A stretch of DNA of 64,000 bases from Linnemannia elongata (Eukaryota > Mortierellomycota > Mortierellomycetes > Mortierellales > Mortierellaceae), in contig JAXBDG010000001.1 of NCBI GenBank assembly GCA_036320915.1, positions 4,238,001 through 4,302,000 of the forward strand, given 5' to 3'. Under the pieces are notes generated by a model. The model worked only from the letters and a program-made list of their open reading frames with translations, made no database searches and had not been told where the DNA came from. Below are positions 34,621 to 45,554 of this stretch, one piece after another. Each line of letters starts with the position of its first letter. The stretch's first letter is position 1. The position numbers and the translations under genes are program-made.

Positions 34621-36465
34621 ATGGCTGACTTCTACGCTTCCATCCTCGAGATGCCTTTCCTCTCAGATGATTACTGCTTCCCCTTTGACATCTCCCCCGC
34701 CTCTACCGCCACTGCCACCTCCACATCCTCCATTTCCACATCTTCCGCATCCTCATATTCTCTCTACAGCACAACCTCCCCACAAGATATCCTCATGCCC
34801 GACACCCTCGGCTTTGACACTCCCTTGACTTCCCAACAACAGAAGATCAATCCTCCAGCAACGACAGTAGCACCCCTCCCTACTCCTGCCTTGTCCCTCG
34901 ATACTGACTTCGAATGCACCACTCCCACCAACAACAACAACCCCTGGATGCGTCAACAACAACAGTTCCCTCCCCAGATGGTCTTTAACCAGTTCCAGGA
35001 GTATCAATTGGAGCAGCAAGATTCAGATATTTTCGCCCCCTGGGGTCCCTCGCCTGCTTCTTATTTGACCGCAGCTACTCAGGCCTTGGCTAGTCGGTCC
35101 TTCAGCCCCATGGCCCCCGGTATTGTTGTCCCCCCATCAGCACAAATGGCCATGATGATGGCTCAGCAACAACAACAACAACAACAGCAGCAGCAGCAGC
35201 AGCAGTTCCACCAGCAACAGTTGCAGCACCAGTACCAGATGAACAAGGCCATGGCCGAGGGCATGATCTCGCCTCCTGAGACACCCTCTGGCACCCCTTC
35301 GCCTGTCTGCCTCAAGCCCTTGTCTTCTCCCTCTCAGTCGCCATCGCGCCAGATGTCGCCATTGTCGCCCACCACTCCCTTGGCGCTCTCCTTCCCCGAG
35401 CTCTCCATCGTGAGCAACAGCAGCAGTCCCAATACTCCCACCGCGATCGCACCCATGCCCATGCCTACTTCACCATCGAGCGCGCCCTTGTCTCCCATTG
35501 CGCCTTTGGCTGTTGTCGCTGATACTAAGACCTCTGCCTCACTCAAGGCCCAAACAGCCAGCTCCAAATCCTCTCCAGCCAACAAGGTGACCAAGGCCCC
35601 CCGTAAGCCCTCCAAGGCAGCGATCAAGGCCGCCGCCGGCCAGAACGTCCGCTGCCACAACTGTGGTGCGACCGTCACCCCCCTCTGGCGCCGGTCGGCC
35701 AACAACGAGCCTCTCTGCAACGCCTGTGGTCTCTATCACAAGTTGCATGCCATGCACCGTCCCAAGCACCTTCAACAGTCCTTGGGCTCTGCTCAAGGCG
35801 CCGGCCACAAGTCCAAGTACGGTCCTCGCCCCTCGATGATGATGGCTGCCCTTCTTGCTCAACAACAGCGTGAGCAAGCTGGCGAAGGTGGTGATGCCTC
35901 CGGTAATGGTGGTGGCGCGAACGCCCCCGGTTGGGCTTCGATGACCCCACTTCCTCAACCCATGTGCACCAACTGCAAGACCACCTTGACCCCTCTCTGG
36001 CGCAAGGACGACGCGGGCGAGATCCTGTGCAACGCCTGCGGCCTCTACTACAAGCTGCATCACATCCACCGGCCCATCTCCCTCAAGCGTAATGTCATCC
36101 GCCGTCGGTCTCGTTACGAAGGCGGTAAGGCTACTGCCACTGCTGCTGCCGCCGCTGCCGCCGCCGCTGCCGCAGCTGCAGCTAATGCCAACGCCTCGTC
36201 TCAGGGTCATGCGCAGGCGCATTCTTCCCAGAGACGCGTGCAGGTTCACCCTCACCCTCACCACATTCAGATTCAACAGCAGCACCACCATCAGCAGCAG
36301 CAGCAAGGCTTTATCCATGGCTTGCCTCAAGGCCCAATGCACCAGCAGCCCTCCGTCTCGTCGTGCGCAGTGTCCTCCTCCTCTGCCACCGCCGCCGTCG
36401 TAGCACCTCAGCCCATCCACTTGCAGTACCCCATCCACATGAACTTCCCCCAAGCACAGTTCTAA
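34621..36465 (+). CDS. Two-zinc-finger GATA transcription factor
   Basis: A single exon of 614 residues. The Ser/Thr/Pro-rich N-terminal half, with a polyglutamine tract near 182-196, is a likely activation or interaction region. Two GATA zinc fingers of the C-x2-C-x17-C-x2-C form follow at about 345-369 (CHNC...CNAC) and 449-473 (CTNC...CNAC). Each is followed by the basic tail that contacts [14 protein letters not shown] after finger 1, [11 protein letters not shown] plus a basic [11 protein letters not shown] after finger 2. A polyalanine tract and a His/Gln-rich tail end the protein. In fungi, two-finger proteins include the siderophore/iron repressors (SreA, Urbs1), but those have a Cys-rich block between the fingers, which is missing here: the 79-residue linker has no Cys. 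The regulon (nitrogen, iron or other) is therefore open. Codon use is strongly C-ending. AATAAA-like signals lie near 36535. Confidence 0.93.
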   Translation: MADFYASILEMPFLSDDYCFPFDISPASTATATSTSSISTSSASSYSLYSTTSPQDILMPDTLGFDTPLTSQQQKINPPATTVAPLPTPALSLDTDFECTTPTNNNNPWMRQQQQFPPQMVFNQFQEYQLEQQDSDIFAPWGPSPASYLTAATQALASRSFSPMAPGIVVPPSAQMAMMMAQQQQQQQQQQQQQQFHQQQLQHQYQMNKAMAEGMISPPETPSGTPSPVCLKPLSSPSQSPSRQMSPLSPTTPLALSFPELSIVSNSSSPNTPTAIAPMPMPTSPSSAPLSPIAPLAVVADTKTSASLKAQTASSKSSPANKVTKAPRKPSKAAIKAAAGQNVRCHNCGATVTPLWRRSANNEPLCNACGLYHKLHAMHRPKHLQQSLGSAQGAGHKSKYGPRPSMMMAALLAQQQREQAGEGGDASGNGGGANAPGWASMTPLPQPMCTNCKTTLTPLWRKDDAGEILCNACGLYYKLHHIHRPISLKRNVIRRRSRYEGGKATATAAAAAAAAAAAAAANANASSQGHAQAHSSQRRVQVHPHPHHIQIQQQHHHQQQQQGFIHGLPQGPMHQQPSVSSCAVSSSSATAAVVAPQPIHLQYPIHMNFPQAQF

Positions 36466-36619
36466 AAAATCAACATAGCGCACTCACCTCTTGTTCGTTC
36501 ATGCGTTTTTCTTCCTTGTACAACTCCTGTATTCATAAAATAAAAAGAAAAATCCAAGCGCAGCTTGAACATCTACCTACTTCACTACCAACTCTTCACA
36601 TACACACAATGTTAAACAT

Positions 36620-36662
<43 letters not shown>

Positions 36663-37081
36663 GTCCCATTTTTCAAATGTCGTGTTGTATATTACTTCTT
36701 ATTCGCTGTCGGCATTTTCTCCATTTTTACTTCTCCGTCGTTGTTGTTCAGTTTTTATTTCGCGCTCTCTTGCCCCTCTCTGACTAACTCGCAGACATGT
36801 CGTTGTTTTCTTTAAGTACCTTTCCGCGTCAAATGCCAAGGACAAGGACGACGTTCTTTATTTTGTCAAAGGAGGACCTTCGCGGTTCGAGAAAAAAAAA
36901 ACCTGGGTAGTAGGGGCTAAGGAGCGAAGAGTGCGCTGTGGATTCTCATGCATATGCATACGCGAGAAAGAGAAGAAAAGACAAGTGCAAAAGGGGCACT
37001 TGGAGAATGCCGAGAGAGTGCGGAATGATGGGGGAAGGGGAGGAGAGAGTGAGAAAAGGTAAACAAAAAAAAATCCTTCCA
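36466..37081. other. Convergent intergenic region, no gene seen
   Basis: 3' flanks of the GATA factor (plus) and the IMPACT homologue (minus). It holds an ATAAAATAAAAAG polyadenylation-like stretch near 36536 and the poly(A) block listed separately. Confidence 0.5.
36621..36660. repeat. A homopolymer of 40 bases
   Basis: An uninterrupted A run 155 bases after the GATA factor stop. It may mark a retro-inserted transcript end or simple slippage. Confidence 0.95.
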
Positions 37082-38885
37082 CTATCGTTTACCGGCTTTC
37101 TTGTTGGGTTTGCTCAACTTCTTCTTCCCTGATCCTGCAGCATCTTCTGTAGTACCACTACCGGAGGAAGGGATGTATCCACATTCGTCCAACAATAGGC
37201 GTGCAGCATTGTTGATATGCTTGAATCTATCTGCGCTTAACGGAATACCGCCGTACCATCTGTTGTTCGACGAACAGAAATAAAGAAACAAAAAAAAACA
37301 GAGAGATAGAGATTGTGTGAGACGTGCAGAAAGAAGAGAAAGAAGGAGATGGGGAAGTTAAAAAGACGGTGCAAGGACAACGTGGAGGGGAAGAGAGGAT
37401 GGGACGATAAGTGTTTTCCTTTTTTTTGGGCCGCGTTTTTGTGTTCAATGTTGATGTCGATGTTGTTTGTTTGTTGTTGATGTTTCTTTGTGTTCCATTG
37501 GTTCTTCCTTGACAGGTTGTTCTTTGTCGCCTTTTGCTTTCCCTGTCGTTTAGATTCCTGCAAAAAAAAAAATGAATGCCGGATTTCCCCAGATTATCCC
37601 TCTTTTTTTTTCCTTCAGCCATAAAACACGTCTGCTTTGTTCAACTGTACCTTGAAACGACGACGACCACATTTTTGACGTCTAGGATAGACATGAGGTG
37701 CAAGAGTCGACTTCCAGCCGCCGTCTCTCCATCATCATCGTTATCTAGAGAAGATGGAAGGTAGGGGGGGGGGAGGGAAAGAAACACGAGAAAGCATTAA
37801 TAACAGTCATAATACCCACCTTTGTAGTCCACAAAACCCCCCTCTACTTCTCCAATATCAATCTGTTCTTCCTGCATTATTTCATATCCCCCGCTTAGTT
37901 ACGTACCTTGAGCTATGGTTCCGTTCTCATTCTCGACACGGAAGGCCATGATATTATGTGTCGCCTTGATAACCTTCTTGTTCTCTTGCTTCAGCTGTTG
38001 GATCATCCAGGGGACTTCACCCGGTTGTCGGATCGGGGCCAGGTGGGCGACAAAGACACTTTTCCGGTCGACAATCGGTGCTCCCGAACGGATCTGGAAG
38101 ATGCCCGGTTGACCGCTGAGTTTGGGGCTAGTTGAATCGGCATTGTAGTTGTTGGAGGAAGGTAGGCGGTTGTGGGGATGATGATGATGGTTGTTGTGAC
38201 CAGCAGAGGAGGCAGCAGCAGCATCGTCAGCCAAGTAATAATCGGATGCACCTCGTTGTCCTTCTGAAGCATGCGATGATGGGTCATCCTCCATATCATC
38301 CTCACCATCCTCTTCATCATCCTCATCCTCTTCAGATACTTCATCCTCATTTAGAAGACCTCCGTTATCACCGTGATCACCATCCTGAATATCGCGGGTT
38401 TCGAGGTCCTCGAGATAAGTCCTCAACCACTCGATCCATGAAAAGACAACGACCTCGCCCGGAACAAAGCAGTCTTCGAGCCCCTGGTCGATCTCCCGGA
38501 GCATAGCGTCGGTAAGACGCAAGGTCCCGTAATAGATACTCACAATCTCATGGACAGGCGGTGTGGTGTTGGTCTCTGGGTATCCTGCGGGGAAGTAGAT
38601 CCGGAATTCAAGTTCCTTGATATTGGATTTCTTGTGGTTTCCTCTTCCTGCGCTAGCAATGGTTGTCTGGGCGAGGTCTTCGGTGAGGGAGGCTGTGGTA
38701 GGGTCGTAGTCAAAGTCGGGTTCTTCGAGCGAGACTTTTAGTGTGTAGACTGGTGTGTCCGGTTCTGTTGACTTGTTGTTCTTCTTCTTGGAGTTACTTC
38801 CGGTGGGGAGGGCGTAGAATGAAGCAGGCCCGTAGATGGAGACGATGGCGAGTGCTTCCTCCTGCAATGGTGACAAGTCGTCCAT
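37082..38885 (-). CDS. YIH1: IMPACT/Yih1 homologue, regulator of Gcn2 activation
   Basis: Three exons, 37907-38885, 37651-37744 and 37082-37259, join in frame to 416 residues. An N-terminal RWD domain (about 1-165) opens with MDDLSPLQEEALAIVSIYG and includes FRIYFPAGYPE. The C-terminal IMPACT/UPF0029 domain (about 245-390) has VDRKSVFVAHLAPI, ATHNIMAFRV, DDDGETAAGSRLLHL, VVVVVSRWYGGI and DRFKHINNAAR, all close to human IMPACT. These proteins bind Gcn1 and block Gcn2 kinase activation, tuning the amino-acid starvation response in the cytosol. Between the domains lies an unusually long acidic and His-rich linker (EEDEDDEEDGEDDMEDD). The 5' side abuts the divergent Gemin8-like gene, 217 bases away. 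The call is firm. Confidence 0.93.
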
Positions 38886-39102
38886 GACTATAGAGCGCAA
38901 AAAAAAAAAAAAAAAAGGTCGAGAGTCGTGTGCGGCTGCACCGCCTTCTCTACCAAAAGCCATTCAAAAAGTGACTGCCTTGCTCAATTGATTGTTTATC
39001 TTGCCCTGCTTACGCGCACAAGGAGATAGATTCACACCTTTTTCACATCCACATCAACGACGATCATCCTCGCGCGAAATAGCAAGTAAGAGTCCGCGAG
39101 CA
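38886..39102. promoter_or_regulatory. Shared divergent promoter of IMPACT and Gemin8-like genes
   Basis: Only 217 bases separate the two divergent start codons, so the genes must share their regulatory DNA or overlap in their leaders. An A run (38901-38917) lies near the IMPACT side. No clear TATA box is seen. Confidence 0.6.
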
Positions 39103-40164
39103 ATGGCATACCAACAAGGACCACCACAGCCTGAATACTGGACTCAGAATCAAGCAGCCGCCAACACCCATCCAAACACACCAGTCCTCTCCTTCCGCAC
39201 CTTCCACGCAACTCACTTTTCCTGGTCACAGCGCCAAGCCTTCTTCGGAGGCGCGGCCCCGTCTCCCTCTCCCACTCCCACTCCCCCGCACTATCACCCA
39301 TCTTGGCCATACAACCACCCAACTTCTGTCCCTCCTCCAGTCGAAACCGATACCCTCGCTAACCCTCCGGAATCAACTTGGGACCAATATCAAGACCTCG
39401 CGCATCCGCACCTTGAACAAGCGTATACCGTCAACAACGACAAAGCAACCACCACCGCTTCTGTAGCTGCCAAAGATGAAGTCCCAGGATCAGAATCAGA
39501 TCTGGATCGATTTGGCCTCACACAAGAAGCCATCGAGATCTTTGAATTCTCGCGCAGGTTCCGTGAAGAGAAGCGAGCTGCACTGGCGGAGGAACGCGCT
39601 CGGATGGTGCGGAGGAGGACAAAACGCCGTCGATTGACCAGACGAGGGTTTGCGCCGGATGAGGGCAACAGTGGTTCTGACGAACCTGAAGATCATCTCT
39701 CGGACGCTGCCGATAATAGTAACAACAAGGCCGATGACTTGGACAAAAATGGCGGCGGCAGCAGCGGTAGTGAAGACGAGGATCGTGAAGGGAATGAAGA
39801 CGAGGACGAGTTTGTAGTGCAGACTGAGCCCCCGGCGACAGATGTTGCATTCTTGACACAACCTAGTCGGCAGCGTGATAGGACACGCCAGAAACTCTAT
39901 GGCCTCAAGACATCCAACAACCAAGACAAAGATGTCTTGTCGCGCTCGGACGAGATGTGGTCGATTCGGATGCTGGAGGCAATGTTGAACCAGACGTTTA
40001 TCGACAGCCTTGGGCCTGAAACGCCAGTAGTGGCACCCGCAAAGAGCACAGCGGCAACAGGAGGTCAAAACCACCAGCGGCGGTCGCGCGATTCCGGGAA
40101 AGGAGCAAGGTCTCAGCAACAGAGTCAAGTCGTCTACTGGCCTGGCATGCCTATGCGGTGTTAA
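39103..40164 (+). CDS. Gemin8-like SMN complex subunit (candidate)
   Basis: A single exon of 353 residues. Three features match the order seen in animal Gemin8: a charged helix EIFEFSRRFREEKRAALAEE (about 145-164) following LTQEAI, a late QKLYG segment, and IRMLEAMLNQTF then YWPGMPMRC at the very C-terminus. Human Gemin8 has the same succession, including a LYG motif, an I-x-x-M-E-A-x-x-x-x-F helix and a final YWP-x-x-P tail. Gemin8 tethers Gemin6/7 to SMN in the complex that loads Sm proteins onto spliceosomal snRNAs, in cytoplasm and nuclear bodies. The rest is disordered, with acidic and Ser-rich stretches and an Arg/Lys block that may be a nuclear signal. The call is by motif order, not alignment. 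Confidence 0.6.
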   Translation: MAYQQGPPQPEYWTQNQAAANTHPNTPVLSFRTFHATHFSWSQRQAFFGGAAPSPSPTPTPPHYHPSWPYNHPTSVPPPVETDTLANPPESTWDQYQDLAHPHLEQAYTVNNDKATTTASVAAKDEVPGSESDLDRFGLTQEAIEIFEFSRRFREEKRAALAEERARMVRRRTKRRRLTRRGFAPDEGNSGSDEPEDHLSDAADNSNNKADDLDKNGGGSSGSEDEDREGNEDEDEFVVQTEPPATDVAFLTQPSRQRDRTRQKLYGLKTSNNQDKDVLSRSDEMWSIRMLEAMLNQTFIDSLGPETPVVAPAKSTAATGGQNHQRRSRDSGKGARSQQQSQVVYWPGMPMRC

Positions 40165-40686
40165 GGGTCTCGTTGTCCCCAAACTCGCCTTGTACCCTGC
40201 AGGTAGCTTGGTAAGATTCCCTTTCCTTCCCCCTTTTTTTCTCCTATCTCCTTATCACAAATTCATAAACGACGGACTGGATGTCACAATGATGAATACC
40301 TTTCATCCTTGTTCTCGATCAAGTATGGGGGTCCCTTTGCCCTTCACGGGGTGAGGGGGCTGTCAATTGACAGGAAGACAAGCATTGATATGGCCTAAAT
40401 ATCACCTTCTGAGTGAGCATCCTTTCCCCTTACATCCCCCTATCTCATCTTCGCACAACGATGTCGATAATGAATGGTCCTTTCTAATCAGCAGCAACAG
40501 TTTATATTTTGGCACCTTTTGTTATAGGATTCCAAGACGCGGGATGCTAAGATTTGTTTTACCACGAATACCAGGTTCGAGAAAGACATGAATATTTTTT
40601 CTGTATTCTTTTATTGCTGTTGACGAATGGTATGCAAAAAAGGGAGATAGGAGATAACTTGCGACATCGAGGCTTCATGATGGTAT
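40165..40686. other. Convergent intergenic region, no gene seen
   Basis: About 520 bases between the stops of the Gemin8-like gene (plus) and the ABC transporter gene (minus). No repeat or RNA gene seen. Confidence 0.5.
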
Positions 40687-42980
40687 TTAGTACTTCTTCT
40701 TGTTCTTCTTCTTCTTGGACTTGGGTGTGGACTGACCAGAGATGGGCTGCGAAGAAGGAACAGAGTCGTCTCCGGAGGCATTGGTGCTTGTTCCCTCATC
40801 GATAATCGCGCTAACAGCTGCAGGTGTTGCGGGAGCGGTTGTTGCTGCAGGCTCGACGATGACCTGGGTCAATTCTGTAGGATCAACAATTGAGGGCTCA
40901 GCAGAGGGTGATAGGAGGGCTTCCTGGACACCGGCCGCTGTTGTTGTAGTAGCGGTGTCGGTATTCTTGGGTGCTGGAGTTTGGTGATCGATGATTGCCG
41001 TTCCGCTCCCGGTATCGTAGCCCTTGGTCTTGTCCTTGCGGCCCTTGCCCTTGTTATTTTTGTTGTTGTTCGAGTCCGATTCGTCCGAGATGGTGCCTTC
41101 GATGGTTGAGCCTTCGCCAGACTCCTCACGGATCTGTTGCCTCCACATCTCGTAGTACACGCCTATGTTGTGATAGAAAGGATGCCTTAGTTCAGATAAC
41201 CTCACTGCAGGTCAAATAAAAAAAAAGTAGTAAACAGGAAAGCAAAAACAAAGAGGATCCTCTTACCTTCACCACCGTTTGCGATAGCTTGCTCAACAAG
41301 CTGGTCATGCGTTCCCTGTTCGACAATAACGCCATCCTTGATACAAAGAATCAAATCCGCATGGACAATAGTACTCAACCGATGTGCCACCACAAGCGTG
41401 GTCCTGTTCTCCGTCATCCTAGCCAACGCCGCCTGGATCTGTCCCTCCGTCGTACTATCCAACGCAGAAGTCGCCTCATCCAACAAGACAATCGGAGGGT
41501 TCTTGAGAATCGTCCTCGCAATCGCTACCCGTTGCTTCTCTCCTCCAGAAAGCCTCAACCCGCGCTCTCCGACCTTTGTTGCATACCCATCTGGGAAATC
41601 TTGGATCTTGTCATGGATCTGTGCGGCCTTTGCTGCAGATTCGACTTCTTGCTTTGTTGCGCCGGTTCGTCCATAATTGATGTTGTAATAAATCGAGTCG
41701 TTGAAGAGGACAGAGTCCTGAGGGACGACTCCGATCTGTTCCCGAAGACTGGCCTGAGTCTTTTGCGAGATATCCTGTCCGTCGATCAGGATCCGCCCCG
41801 AAGAGACATCGTAAAATCGGAAGAGGAGTCGTAGGATTGTCGATTTGCCTGATCCAGTGGGACCGACGAGGGCGACGGTTTGGCCGTGGGGGACTGTAAA
41901 ATTGATGTTGGAGAGACCCTTTTGGCGGCTGTCGTATTGGAACGAGACGTTTTCAAAGACGACTTGTCCGGCGGTGACGTGGAGGGGTTGGGCGTTGGGG
42001 ATGTCCTTGACGGATTGGTTTTGGTCAAGGAGTTTAATCATCTTCTCCATGTCGACAAAGTTTTGTTGCAGCATCCTGTAGTACGTTCCGAACCAGTTCA
42101 ACTATCGTTGAGGTCGGAGGGTCGGTCAAACAAACAACAAATAATTGATTAGCATATAAAGACGATGATCGAGTCCAAGGAAAAAAGGTACACAAAAAGG
42201 GTTGGAGATATAGAACACTTACGGGCTGGTAGAGCTGGTTGAGGAACATAATATAGGCGACAAAGTACTCAACCTTTAGGATCCCCTGCGAGATCTCATA
42301 GGCACACAACAGACACCCAGCCAACATGCCCATGGTAATCACAAATGACTGTAACAGGTTCAGCATCTGATAGGTCAACTGCGACTTGTAGTCGGCAATC
42401 ATGTACTTGTAGATCGCATACCGGTACCGCGAGACCTCAAACTCCTCGGCAGAGTAATACTTGACCGTCTCAAAGTTCAACAATGAATCGACGGCCTTTG
42501 CACGGGCCTCGTTGTCAAAAGAAATCATGGCTCGTCGGAACTGGGTCCTCCACTCTGTAACAACAATAGTGACAATAAGGTAAGAGACGATGGTGATAAA
42601 GACAATCACGGCATACTTCCAGCTCCACCCAACGCATAAGAGTACAACAGCTAATATGACGTCCAAGATGACAGGAACAAGTTGGAAAAGGACAGTGCTG
42701 ACGAGGGTCACGATCGAACTGGTGCCGCGGTCCAGAATGCGGAGTAATTCTCCTGTTTTGCGGTTGAGGTGGAACTCGAGGGAGAGGTTATGGACGTGTT
42801 CGAAAAAGTGGATTGTGAGGGAGCTGTTGCTGTACTGCTCGATGGGGACCCAGCACCATGCACGCGCGGCGTTGATGAGACCGGAACTACCCTGCAGGTA
42901 GCGAACGAAAATGTACAACAGAATCGCTCCCGCATTGAACTTGGCTACAATCATTGCAAAGAGAAGGAAGCCATGTCAGG

Positions 42981-43018
<38 letters not shown>

Positions 43019-44360
43019 CACGATTCAATGACTAATACATCATAGGAAGCATACCCAAACAAAGAAAGAAAAACGGCTCAAAGAATACTTACCGCCTTGC
43101 TCGGACAAGTTGCCAACGATCCAAACAGTCAAGATAGGAACCAGCAAGTTAACAAGACGACCCAGCATCAAAAAGACAAACGTCATAAAGATCATAAATT
43201 TGAGCCAGGGATCGTCCTTGGGATACACAAACGGCAACAGACGCTTGATCTTGGGCCAGAAATCCTTGAACGCACTCGCTCGTTCCTCCTTCTCGGTCTT
43301 CAACTTCTTCTCGACTTCTTCCTCAGAGGTCGAACCCATTGCTCCTCCACTACCGGCGTTCTTTGCGGCATCAGGGTCCTTTCCAAAAGCGGCCGAGAAG
43401 GTTCCGTAGGTACCGGTGAGCTTCTTGGTGGCCCAGGCTGGCTGTGACGATGAAGTTGCGGATGGAGTAATATCTTCCGTGGCGCCGGCGTCGAATGCTC
43501 TCAAGGCATCCAGGTCATCTTCCCGAGACTCTCGCTTGCGATGGATTTGTGAGAGCAGGGCCAAAAGGACCACAATTCCGTACCGAATCCCGAAGATACT
43601 GACCAGCGCAATGTTGTACTTGCTTGCCTCCGGTGTAATAACTAGCAATTGAAGTGAGGGGGATGTTCGTTAAAGCTGAAAGCTTGGGCAGCCAAGAATT
43701 AGGCGCACATTTCAACAAGGTATACACGCCATCGTTTCATACCTTCAGGGAAACTCTCGAGGTGGTACCAGCCAATAAACGATTCACCTGCAAGGGCAAG
43801 CAACCAGAACCCATAATTGGCCCAACTCCACTGTCCACCCTTCCCAATCTCGACAAGCATCAAGAACAGATTCGCGGTAAAGGCAACCAGCGACATGAAG
43901 TTGTAAAGAACTAACAGTGTGCCCGACCAGACTCCATCGATGATTGAGCGCAGACAGATCACAGTCAGACCAGCGATGTAGGTCAGCAAGACGACATGAT
44001 TGAGGATATAGATGGTTCGACCCAACGTGGTGACCCGCTGACTGTGGTGGTGCTGGCGACGACCGTTGAGAGTCTCTCCTTCTGTTGTATCGTCAGTTTC
44101 GACGTTGGAGTCTGAGAGGAGGGGGCGGTAGTAGGACCGTACACGGAGCACAAAGAAGTATCTATTTTCGATAGTAACGGTTTTTCGTCATTTATTAGTA
44201 CAGGAAAGGGAGACAAACATGCACGACGATAGCGCGCGCAGCTTTCATTCCCTTACCGATATAATCCGGTGATGACTGTGAAAGAGAGAAGGCTGAGGGG
44301 GATGAGCAGCTCTGCCTCGTGGTGGTCGTGGACCTTTGGCGGTTCTGTCACGGCGTCCAT
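40687..44360 (-). CDS. HMT1: Hmt1/ABCB6-type ABC half transporter
   Basis: Six exons, 44257-44360, 43743-44161, 43093-43641, 42223-42944, 41267-42101 and 40687-41162, join in frame to about 1034 residues. An N-terminal membrane domain of about five helices (TMD0, about 15-240) precedes the six-helix ABC domain (about 320-610) and one nucleotide-binding domain. The latter has GPTGSGKST near 678-686, a Q-loop (VVPQDSVLF), the signature LSGGEKQR, Walker [12 protein letters not shown] and the switch AHRLSTI. This is the layout of Schizosaccharomyces pombe Hmt1 and animal ABCB6, vacuolar or endosomal exporters of phytochelatin-, glutathione- or porphyrin-type substrates. The last exon is a disordered tail ending in a Lys-rich [11 protein letters not shown] 37-base poly(T) (sense) lies in intron 3. 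The substrate is inferred from the family. Confidence 0.92.
42981..43017. repeat. Intronic poly(A) (poly(T) in sense) of 37 bases
   Basis: Lies inside intron 3 of the Hmt1-type gene, about 36 bases before the 3' splice site in sense orientation, so it forms an extreme polypyrimidine tract. Confidence 0.95.
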
Positions 44361-45554
44361 GATGGTTGTTCCTTGCAACGCGTGTGGACGCGTGGAGCTG
44401 TGGTGATAGGAAAGTTAAAGGGGGAGGAGTGGAAGGTGAAAAGGGAAGGTCAAACCGTAATAAAAAAACCGTAACGAAAAAGAGGACGTTGTCTTCTTTG
44501 AATGAAGAATGAATCGGAAGGATGGAGACGGGTGAAGATGGTAATGAATGAGGGCTAGCAAGAAGGAAGAGCGGTTACAAAGAAGAAAAAAATGATGGGA
44601 GGTGAGGAAAGAAAACGGACAGAGAGGGAGGAAGGGTGGAGTAAAAAAAAGAGAAAACAACAGCAGCTGGACTTCCCTTTATGTATTTTTTTTTGTCCGG
44701 AGCAACACGCACGCTCATGCATTGGATAGAACACAAGACAAGGCTCGGTCGAACCACCCTTCGGAAAAATTCTGTTACGCGGTCTGGTTATTCTGATTGG
44801 CTGCTGATTCAGCCAGATCCAGAAGGGATATATCAGACAAATAAGAATGTGTCCGCTTATGGTAATGTTCCCCTTCTTTCCATTAGTGTCAACGTCCTGC
44901 CTACAGTGCCAAGACCAATATTCCTTTGACCCTTCGTTCTCGCAAGGGCCATGGATGAACGCTGCGCTTTTATTCTTTTATTTTGTCGTTTGTTTTTTGG
45001 TACTCAGTCATACAACAAACCAAACGACCTTCTAGGCCTTGTCCAATAGTTTGTGTCCATATTCTTCGCACCTTGTCCTTTCTTCCGTGTCTGCTGCTAA
45101 GAACGGCTCAAAGGTTTCCTCCCTAAAAAAAAAAAAATAGCATTAAAATAGCGAGCAGGTGGTACAGATTTCGAAAGGAAGGATAGGAGGGTAGGTTGAA
45201 TGATGTTCGATGGAAGGGACTGTAAGGCTCTCAAAAGGTTCGAACGCGAATGGTTGTTTCCTCGACTCCTCTATTTTCCTATCGTAGACTGGAGGCATTT
45301 ATAACCCCGTAAGGCGTGTCTTGCCCTCGTCTTTGTCCTTTTTACTTTTTCCTTAATTCTTCTTTCTCCTTACTTCTGCCCCTTATTTTCTCCTCACCTC
45401 GTCTACTTATTTCTTCTCCACTCTCATTCACAACCTCATCCCTTTCATCATCATCACCAACTCATTACCTTCTGCATTCATCCTTTATACCATCGCTCGC
45501 TCCTCCATTCCTTCCCCTTTTCGTTTTCATTTCTTTCCACGTAAACATAACGTA
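44361..45554. other. Divergent intergenic region of ABC transporter and F-box genes
   Basis: About 1.2 kb. The left part reads CT-rich on the minus strand (ABC gene leader). On the right, a TATA-like TTTATAACCCC at 45297-45307 and a CT-rich leader (45340-45540) precede the F-box start. An A run lies near 45125-45137. No gene seen. Confidence 0.5.

Noticed and set aside
35539..36483. Minus-strand open frame of 314 residues opposite the GATA factor
   Set aside because: It is a shadow of the high-GC, codon-biased GATA factor exon; the plus strand carries clear zinc fingers.
38886..38963. Upstream in-frame start for the IMPACT homologue at 38963
   Set aside because: It would add a Phe run translated from poly(T); the RWD domain begins right at the Met at 38885.
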